Source of the DNA: Gallionella sp.
Lineage (GTDB): Bacteria > Pseudomonadota > Gammaproteobacteria > Burkholderiales > Gallionellaceae
NCBI GenBank assembly: GCA_030645775.1
Contig: JAUSLX010000018.1
Span: forward strand, 1-32,811
Direction of reading: 5' to 3'
Length of the DNA: 32,811 nucleotides
The notes below the pieces were generated by a model. That model saw nothing but the letters and a program-made list of their open reading frames with translations, was not told the DNA's origin and made no database searches. The translations under genes and the position numbers were made by a program. Positions 1-8,600 of the stretch are shown here, piece after piece. Positions within the stretch are counted from its first letter, which is position 1; each line of letters opens with the position of its first letter.

Positions 1-1
1 C

Positions 2-76
2 CCTAAAGGGTACAAGAGCTGGCAAGTCGCTGGTTATCGCAATGACGGCTTTAATCAGTGCCTACCTAAGGCATAA
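2..76 (+). CDS. C-terminal fragment of an unidentified protein (cut by window edge)
   Basis: Frame 2 is open from the first base and gives 24 residues ending in QCLPKA before a TAA stop. It is followed by a hairpin and then the cyclase gene on the same strand. The fragment is too short to assign a family. It could also be a chance open frame, since 75 bp without a stop is not strong evidence. The only support is the absence of any other gene at the edge and the downstream hairpin. Confidence 0.3.
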   Translation, partial: PKGYKSWQVAGYRNDGFNQCLPKA

Positions 77-105
77 TTCGGACAGCGCGAACGCCCGGCG
101 AATGA

Positions 106-138
106 TCTGTTGCAGCATGTCGTCAGCGCTGCAACAGA
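106..138. other. 11-bp inverted repeat (hairpin) upstream of the cyclase gene
   Basis: The arms TCTGTTGCAGC and GCTGCAACAGA are perfect reverse complements separated by 11 nt. No run of T follows directly, so it is not a classical intrinsic terminator. It lies between the tail of the upstream open frame and the cyclase start, and could be a weak terminator, an operator or an mRNA structure. Confidence 0.45.
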
Positions 139-208
139 CAGGGATAATGTTTTCCCGGGTGAACGTATGGTCACTGATATTCCTGTTTAATTGTTTCAGG
201 GAGGCAAC

Positions 209-2434
209 ATGAAAAAAAATGCAATATTGATAGGCCTTGGGCTGATGATCGTGCTGATTTTTGTCGGCAATGCGACCGGGCGCTTCTACCGGCTGAATTT
301 TATTGATCAACTGTCTGCTGTCCTGTATGACTACAGTTTGCAGCTCACCATGCCTGAGACACTGGATGAACGTATTGTCATCCTCGATATTGACGAAAAA
401 AGCCTGCAGGAAGAAGGTCGCTGGCCGTGGAGTCGTGATCGCCTGGCTCTGCTGGTGGATAAGTTATTCGATAACTACGGTATTGCAGTGGCCGGGTTTG
501 ACGTGGTGTTTGCCGAAAAAGATGAGAGCTCAGGGCTTAAGGTATTGCAGCGGCTCGGGCAAAATCAGCTTAAAAGTAATGCTGAATACCAGGGCGTTTT
601 GACACGCATCCAGCCACAACTCGAATATGACACGCTGTTTGCTGACAAAATCAAAAACCGCAAGGTGGTGCTGGGGTATTACCTGAGCAATCAGCAGGAA
701 AAGAGTATCTCCGGCATGCTACCCGAGCCGATCTTTCAGGCAGGCTCTTTCAAGGATAGGCCCATCGAATTTATTTCGTGGAATGGCTATGGCGCCAATC
801 TGCCTGAATTGCAGCACGCTGCTGCCAGCGCAGGACACTTCAACCCCATAATAGACGCAGACGGCGCGGTCCGGCGTGTGCCCATGCTGGCTGAATATAA
901 CGGCGCGTATTATGAGTCGCTTTCCATGGCGGTGGTGCGTACCCTGATCGGCAACACGAATGTGTCGGTGCATTTTTCCGGCAACGGCGACAACGATTAC
1001 ACCGGGCTGGAATCGCTGGGACTGGTCGCTGTTGACGGAACGCTGAAAATTCCGGTGGACAGTAATGTGGCAACATTCGTGCCTTATCGCGGCAAGCAGG
1101 GCAGCTTCCGTTACATTTCTGCTACCGATGTGCTGCATGATCGTGTCGAGCCCGGGCAACTCAACAACAAGATCGTGCTGATCGGCACGAGTGCGATAGG
1201 CTTGCTGGACAATCGGGCTACCCCGGTGTCCGAGACCTTTCCAGGGGTGGAAATACACGCCAATATGGTTGCCGGTATTCTTGACCAGAATCTGAAGCAG
1301 CATCCGGCTTATATGCTGGGTGTTGAAGTGATGTGGCTGCTGCTGATGGGTATAGTCCTGAGTTTATGGTTGCCGAGGCTTAGTCCTGCCAATGCGATGC
1401 TGGTTTCGTTCGTTATGCTCGCCACTACGGTAGGCGTGAGTTTGTCCCTCTGGCAATACGGCGATTTGCTGATGCCGATGGCGAACAGTCTGGTAATGAT
1501 TACCCTGTTGTTCGCGCTGGATATGTCCTATGGTTATTTCGTCGAAGCGCGCACCAAACGTCAGATTACCGGACTGTTCGGGCAATATGTGCCCAGCGAA
1601 GTGGTGGAGGAAATGAGCCATCATCCCGAGAGCGTATCCATGAAGGGGGAAAGCCGTGAGATGACGATATTGTTCTCGGATGTACGCGGTTTCACCACGA
1701 TATCGGAAGGGTTGGGCCCTGAAGAATTGACGGAGTTGATGAACGAGTTTTTGACGCCCTTGTCGCGCGTTGTTTATAAACACCACGGCACGATAGACAA
1801 GTACATGGGTGACTGCATCATGGCATTCTGGGGTGCGCCCTTGCCGGATACACAACATGCGCGTGATGCCATCCTGGCCGGCATCGAGATGCAGGCGACG
1901 CTGGATGCGCTGCAACCTCATTTCAAGGAACGCGGCTGGCCGGCCATTCATGTCGGTGTCGGTATCAATACCGGAAAAGTCAGTGTCGGCAATATGGGTT
2001 CAGAGGTGCGTGTCGCCTATACCGTGATGGGTGACGAGGTGAATCTGGCCTCGCGACTGGAAGGCATCACCAAGCAGTATGGCGTGGGCATCGTGGTTGG
2101 TGAGCACACCCGGAATGCCGTAACAGACTTTGTGTATCGCGAGCTTGACCATGTGCGGGTAAGAGGGAAAAACGAACCGGTGGCGATATATGAACCGATA
2201 GGATTGAGCAGTGAAGTGCCTCAGACTATGCAGGATGAAGTGGCGCTGTTTCATGAAATGCGGCATCTGTATTGCGCCCAGGATTGGGATAAGGCCGAGT
2301 TGCAGTTGGTGAAGCTGCAAAGCCTGTCGCCCGATACCCGGTTGTACGGCGTCTATGCCGAACGCATCGCCCATTTCCGCAATAATCCACCTGATGCAGA
2401 CTGGGATGGGGTATTTGTATTTCAGACAAAATAG
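209..2434 (+). CDS. CHASE2-domain class III adenylate/guanylate cyclase
   Basis: This is a membrane-bound nucleotide cyclase, predicted to make cAMP or possibly cGMP in response to an extracytoplasmic signal. The ATG at 209 is chosen over the TTG at 191 because GGGAGG sits 4 nt upstream; this gives 741 aa. Order of parts: an N-terminal membrane segment (about 5-25), a periplasmic CHASE2 sensor (about 30-370), three closely spaced membrane segments (about 375-450), a class III cyclase domain (about 480-670), and a short C-terminal helical tail usual in this family. Catalytic features are present: metal-binding Asp491 in ILFSDVRGFT, Asp535 in DKYMGDCIMAFWG with the substrate-contact Lys four residues before it, and the transition-state Asn/Arg in GDEVNLASRLE. 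Thr in AYTVMGD at the base-specificity position favours ATP, although this is family inference. It converges on the giant FecR-domain gene. Confidence 0.9.
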   Translation: MKKNAILIGLGLMIVLIFVGNATGRFYRLNFIDQLSAVLYDYSLQLTMPETLDERIVILDIDEKSLQEEGRWPWSRDRLALLVDKLFDNYGIAVAGFDVVFAEKDESSGLKVLQRLGQNQLKSNAEYQGVLTRIQPQLEYDTLFADKIKNRKVVLGYYLSNQQEKSISGMLPEPIFQAGSFKDRPIEFISWNGYGANLPELQHAAASAGHFNPIIDADGAVRRVPMLAEYNGAYYESLSMAVVRTLIGNTNVSVHFSGNGDNDYTGLESLGLVAVDGTLKIPVDSNVATFVPYRGKQGSFRYISATDVLHDRVEPGQLNNKIVLIGTSAIGLLDNRATPVSETFPGVEIHANMVAGILDQNLKQHPAYMLGVEVMWLLLMGIVLSLWLPRLSPANAMLVSFVMLATTVGVSLSLWQYGDLLMPMANSLVMITLLFALDMSYGYFVEARTKRQITGLFGQYVPSEVVEEMSHHPESVSMKGESREMTILFSDVRGFTTISEGLGPEELTELMNEFLTPLSRVVYKHHGTIDKYMGDCIMAFWGAPLPDTQHARDAILAGIEMQATLDALQPHFKERGWPAIHVGVGINTGKVSVGNMGSEVRVAYTVMGDEVNLASRLEGITKQYGVGIVVGEHTRNAVTDFVYRELDHVRVRGKNEPVAIYEPIGLSSEVPQTMQDEVALFHEMRHLYCAQDWDKAELQLVKLQSLSPDTRLYGVYAERIAHFRNNPPDADWDGVFVFQTK

Positions 2435-2481
2435 CAAAATCGGCACAAAGATTAATCCCAGATAATCCATTGGCCACAATA

Positions 2482-2508
2482 TCCCCTCCCCCTGCAAGGG
2501 GGAAGGGA
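2482..2508. repeat. G/C-tract palindrome between convergent genes
   Basis: TCCCCTCCCCCT and AGGGGGAAGGGA form a 12-bp stem with one mismatch and a GCA loop. It lies in the 202-bp gap between the convergent cyclase and giant-protein genes. There is no T-tract on either side, so intrinsic termination is doubtful, although a bidirectional stop function at this position is possible. Similar pyrimidine/purine palindromes are common intergenic repeats in proteobacteria. No other feature was seen in this gap. Confidence 0.5.
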
Positions 2509-2636
2509 CATTCGGTTCTAATGAGCTTTTTGGGTTTATCTGACTGGGTTCCCGCCTGATGAAACAACGTAAGCGCGTGGTTTTATCAGCGGCGAAGACG
2601 AATAAATCAGTGCTTTCTTAGCTAATACGCCGGTAG

Positions 2637-5600
2637 TTATTGAGCCGCCACCTGCTGGAATACCGCCACGCCGTTAACCGTGCCGGCATTGAGCCCGCCT
2701 TTTTCAAATCCGTAGGTGATCGCTGCAACCACGCCGCCTGTGCCGCCGAAGCCGCCGCCGATCCCACCGCCGTTGGTCGTGCCGCAAAGTCCGGCAGTAC
2801 AGGTCACCGCTAACGCCCCTGCACCGGTCATCTTGCTATCGGTGAAGAAATTGGCGCGGTTCATAATCGGCACACTTGTTGCGGCTGCATTCAACGTTGC
2901 GCCGCCAGCCGTGACATTCACGCCGACATCCACGGTTTGCGCGGTAAAGTTGGCACTGAGTGTGGCGGAATTCAGCGTCCCGGCCACCCCGGCCTGATCG
3001 GTAGGCGACGTGCCGCCAACCTGGTTATAGGTGTAAGTGCCGCTGGTCGGCAACGACACCGGCCCGGTCGCAACCGAACCCACTACCGCATGGGCGCCAC
3101 CGGCCAGGGTAATGTTGTTCTGCCATACCCCGCTTGTACGGTCTTGCACATTCACCACGGTGCCTGCAGTCCAACGCCCCCAGCTGACCGTGTCGCTGCC
3201 GACCGTGAAACTTCCCTGGTCGGCGTACCCACCGCTCACATGCTGTATCGTGGAGCTGCCGCCACCGGAATTGTCATCAAATTGTGTAAGGTGGCCATTA
3301 ATATCAGTCGAGACACGCGCCGCGTTGTTGTATGCTCCGCCCAACATCACGGTGGGAACCAGCGCCATCGGCTCGCTGATGGAACTCAATACCACGCGAT
3401 AAGAAGTTGCAGTATCGTTGGCTACGGCTGCGCCCAATGCCGCTACGCCCTGCACCCACTCGGTGCTTGCAGCCGGAACGCCAACCAGGTTGAATTTCAG
3501 GATCGCGCCGTCCAGTGCCGCCCCTACCAGTTGCCCGTTCAGACTGCCGCCGGCAACTATCTGCCCCGTTCCAGGATTTACTATTACCGTCAGATAGCCG
3601 GGCTGCGAAGGCGACCGGTAGCTGTCGGCACTAAAGGCATTCAGGATATTACCGTTCGAATATTCCAGCGGCGCATTGCTGGTGCTGGCCGCCCAGGTAT
3701 TCCCGCCCACCGTCAGGTTCAGGTTGGCCGCCACGGTTTGTGTGGCGAAATTGGCTGTCAACGAGGTCGTACCGTTGATCGTGCCATGTCCCCCGCCGGA
3801 CACGCTGAACATATTGGTGACATCGCCGTCGACAAAGTTATACACGGCATTGGTCGTGGTCAGCACCTGAGCCAGATAGACCGGAGTGGGTTCAGGTGCT
3901 GTGATCCAGTGTAATTGCGCAAAACCCGGTGTATAGCTGAAGTTGCTGACAGCCATGGAACCCTCGGCCCAGCTTCCCCAGTTGATCGAGCCGCTGCCTG
4001 TACCGACCGCAGTGTGCACGACCCCGCCGGTAACCGGCTCCACTGTGTTGAGCCAGTTCGTACCGCTCCATTCGGTCAGCAGACCATAGCTCGTGGTGAC
4101 TGTAGGCGAGCTCGCAAGTTGTAATGAGTTCGCCACCACAAAGGCACCGCCCGTAGTGGGGGTGCCATTGCTAACTGTCGGATTGGTAGTTACAGGCATG
4201 CGGTCAAATCCGACCAGGCCGCCCAGATTCAGATTGTTGTTGTCCCACAGGCTGTACTGGACTATCGCGCCGGCATAGTTCTGCCCCAGGAAAGCACCGC
4301 TGACGTTGCCGCCGCAGTTAGTCGCACAAGCACTCGCGTTCACCGTAATAACCGGTGCGCTATCACTGAAGCGAGCGCCCGTGCCGGTAGTGCTGTTCAT
4401 GAACGTGATCGGCCTATTCGTGCTGTCGAGCGTCCAGTTGTCTGTACCCATCGTGCCGGAAAGACCCAGGCTCAGCGTCTGGCTGGTGAAGTTTGCACTC
4501 AGCGTCGTCCGCGTCAAACTGCCGGCAGCCCAACTACCCGAATCGTAGGATGTGGCAGCGACCTGGTTATAGGAAAATGTCCCTGCCAGCGGTCCGGTCG
4601 TTCCCGCTACCACCGCCGAATCGAGATAGCCTTCCGCGCCATACATGTAGGAAGGCAATAGCATGTTCCCGTTCTGACTCGGCACCATCAGACGCCGCTC
4701 GGTCGCAGTGACGCTGGTGACCGTTTCCCACACGCCGAAGGTAATGCCATTGGTGGTCGTGGTCGGCGACGTGGTCGTACTTGGGCTGTTCAGTACATCC
4801 CTCCTGTAGCCCGAACCATTGCCGTAATTTTGCGTAAACGTGGTCGGATTGCCGACGGGTGTAATCTCGCCGGGTGCGGCGATAAAGTTGAAACTTCCGC
4901 CATAAGCCCCGGTATAAGCCACCGCCGTATTGGTTGCAACATAAGCTGCAAGCGGTCCGGTCAGGTTGACGGTCGGCGCGACGCCGGTATTGAACGCCAC
5001 ATATCCGTAAACGATGTCCGCAGGCGAGGTGGGTGTTTCAAGCCAGACGGCGTAACCCAGTACAGCGTCGACCGCCGTTGCGCCGACAAAGGCACCACTC
5101 ATTTCCGCCAGGAATGACTCGCCGGTAGCCAAAGCACACGGGCCGACGGTGCATGCCACGGTGGGCGGAGAAGCCGATTTAAACGAGTTCGAGCCGCTCA
5201 CGGAGTTGATTGGCATATTGCCCGCTACGTCGAACGTATCGCCCGCCAACAGGCCCGTATTCATCGTCAGATTCAATGCCGCGTTCACCAGCTGACTGGT
5301 GAAATTTGCGCTCAGGCTTGCGCTGTTCAGCACACCCATACCGCCTTGCGAATCAAACGGGGTAGTGTGGGCAGTTTTGGTATAGCTTGTTGTGCCTGTC
5401 AATGACTGGACAAAGCCGTTTGCTGGCCCCGTAGCGTACGCCCACAGGCTGCTGGTCGGGCCATAGGTTCCGCCAGTCAGGCTGGTTGTGAACGATGCGG
5501 GCGTGGTGGTGGACAAGTCGGTTACGGCAACAATGCCGCCCTCCCAGCGACCGAAAGTGACAGCACCGCTGGTCGACTGGTGATAGTCGGCAGCGGTTCC

Positions 5601-8600
5601 GCCGCTCCAGGCGATATTCGCGTTCGCGAGTGAAACTATCGGCGGGAGTTGAGTTGTCGCATAGGGCGAACCGCCCGGCTCCTGATAGGTCGTGCCGAAC
5701 AGTTTAACCAGATTCCCGGCACCATCCAGCCTTATGCTGGTATTGGCCATGGGCAGCGTATTGTTGTGAAGCCCGGTGTTATAACCGCCGGCTATGGTAA
5801 CCGGGTTCATGAAATCGATACCATAATTGCCTGCGAGTGGGTGAGTGCCTGTGGTCGGCGCGGTGGCGGTGCTGAACGCGACCAGTCCCATGATTGAATT
5901 GATCGCCGCGTCAGTGGACAGGGCCGTTGGCCAGATGTTATAGGACAGGCCGATGCTGGCCGCACTCGTGCCGGCAAAACTGCCGCCGAGGTCGGCGCTG
6001 TAGCCTGTCGCTCCTGCAGCACAGGTGCCGGTGCCGGTGGTGCAACTTGTTGTCAACGCGCTTGCATTGGGAACGCCGAAGCCGCCGTTAAAATCAATCG
6101 GCATGTTGACTGCGCTTACGTTGAAGGTGCCTGCCATCGTCCCGGTATCCATAGTCAGGCTCACTGCTGCATCCACCAGCTGACTGGTGAAATTCGCCGT
6201 CAGGCTCGCGTTAGTCAATATACCCAGGGTGCCGATAGCATCAACCGGTTTGGTACTGCCCGCCACATTGTAGGTGGTCGTGCCCACCAGCGCGGGCACA
6301 TAACCGGCTGGCGGCGGCAGGATCACTGCCCACAGGCTGGCGGCAGGCGTATAGGTATATACATTGGTTGGTACAGCGTTATCCGTCACGGTCACCGTGC
6401 CGCCCATCCAGCGTCCGGCGTAGAGGCTGTTGTCGGCAAGCTTGAAGGTATCGGCCGCCGTGCCGCCGCTCCATTTAATATCCGCACCCGTGGTAGCCGT
6501 TATGGATGGAGTCAGCACATTGCCATTCTGGTTGGTCTGTACCTGAAACGGCAGGTTGCGGGCTTCGACCAGATTGCCGTCAACATCCAGTACGTAGGTG
6601 GTATTGGGTTGCAGCGGGTTGGTGGGCGCAAAGGCTTCATTGAAACCGCCGGTCACCGCCACGGGAAACATCGCCGCCGCAATAAAATTACCGGCAACGG
6701 CCGGATTATTGTAAGCGGCTATCGGCGCATTCGATGCAATTATCGGGGCCTGGGTGTTGACCGTTACCAGGTTGGTGGTGGAAGTGGACAAAGCTGCTGC
6801 TGCATTATCCGCAGCTGTTTGCGCTGCGCTGGCTTGGGTGCTGGCTGTGCCCGCATTGGTCGCTGCGGTAGTGGCTGCATTGGCTGCCACTGTCACCGCA
6901 TTGCCCGCCGCTGTTTGCGCTGTCTGTGCGTTGGTCAATTGTGTGGCTACAGCGGATTGTGCTGTCTGCGCATTGGTCTGTTCCGCCTGCGCAATCGCCA
7001 GCTGTTGTTGGGCAATAAGCAGCTGCGCCTGCGCGCCAACCAGATCTCCACCGGCCTGTAACGTTGCGGCAGTATCTGCGGCTGTCTGCGCCGCAGTTGC
7101 TGCAACTTGCGCATTGGCAGCTGCGGTCTGGACTGCGGTCAATGGCGTTGTGATGGATCCCTGTGCAGTCACAATCGCCGTGTTTTGGATATTAGCTGCA
7201 GTCAGACTGGTATTGGCTGTAGTCAGGCTGGTGCTGGCTGTGCCCAAAGCGGTACTCGCGGAACCTTGTGCTGTGGATAGCGCAGTGCTTTGTGCGGTTA
7301 CAGTTCCGGCTGCGGCTTGCACGGTTGTGGTTGCGGTCTGTAAAACCGAATTGGCATCCTGTATCGTTGTATTGGCAGTGGTCGCAGTCGTATCCGCAAA
7401 TACGCCATGGGCGGTCAGTGCGGTCTGAGCCGATCCGGCCAGAGTCGAAGCGGTCAGTGCGCTCGCCTGTGCAGCATTTGCATTGTCTGTCGCCGTTGCC
7501 AGTGTTGTGGCAAGGTTAATTGCAGTTGCCGCACTCACCGCCGTGCCTGCAGCGCCTACATCGGTCGTCGCCGTGCTTATCGCCGTGACTGCCGGGGCCG
7601 TGCTTACCTGACCAAGCCCGGCTAACGTCGTACTGTTTCCCAAGGCTGTCGTTGCTGCATTCTGTGCTGCGGTCGCTGCCGCTGCCGCGTCAGTGGCGGC
7701 GGTCTGCGCCAGCGTAGCAAATGGCTGCACAGTTGGCGCCACCTCGGTGGAGAACACCACCAGTCCTTGTATCAGGTCGGCCGCCGGAGTCGTTGCCCCC
7801 GGTGCTGCCCCGGCCCATAACGTGTAGCTCAGGCCGGCGCTTGCGGCGGCATCGCCCGCAAACATCCCGCCAACATTTGCGTAATAGGTTCCGGTGCAAC
7901 CGGTACAAGTGGCGGTTACTCCATTATTCGTGCTAAATCCCGAACCATTAATAGGCATGTTGGGTGTTTGTACATCCAGCGTTTTGGCACTAATGCCAAG
8001 ATTCAATGCAGCACTCACCAATTGGCTGGTGAAATTTGCGCTCAGAGTGGCGCTGTTTAATACCCCGACATTACCCAGCGCATCGGTCGGTGAAGTGGCG
8101 CTGGCCATGGTGTAGGAAGTCGTTCCGGTCAAGGCCTGCACATAAGCGGTGGCGGGCGTCAGCATGATTGCCCAGTGTTCACTGCTGTTACCAAGATTGC
8201 GGGTAAATACAGGAACAGGTGTGTACATAGCCGAACCCGGCGTGTTGTCGGTAACGGTGAGGCTGCCCCCCGTCCATCTTCCGCCGTAAATGCTGTTGTC
8301 GGCAAGCTTGAACGCTTCAGCGGCAACGCCGCCGGTTCTTTTTATATTGGCATCGGCTACCAGTATTTGTGTTGTTGCTGTTGAGGCAGGGGTTTCCTCA
8401 TACCAGGCATGGCGGCTTTCCACGAGATTGCCTGCACCATCCAGCACAAAACTGGTATTGGCCGTCCCCACACCGGCAAATCCGGCACCCGGGCCATAGC
8501 CTTCGATATATTGCCCGGTTGTGGGTGTCACTACCGTAGCCAATACACCGACGAAGCGGTCAGGTGTGACTACTGCCGGGTTGTTATAAGCGGCAACCGG

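Noticed and set aside
62-310. 82-aa minus-strand ORF over the cyclase start
   Set aside because: It overlaps the well-supported cyclase start and upstream hairpin, with no ribosome site or recognisable motif.
2937-3914. 325-aa plus-strand ORF
   Set aside because: It is fully antisense to the C-terminal beta modules of the giant gene, has an Arg/Gly/His-rich composition typical of shadow frames, and shows no motif.
6754-7428. 224-aa plus-strand ORF rich in Ala, Val and Cys
   Set aside because: It is the antisense of the Ala/Thr-rich rod of the giant protein; repetitive GCN/CAG codons keep the opposite frame open. There is no ribosome site and no domain pattern. The same holds for the many other plus-strand ORFs between 2700 and 11200.
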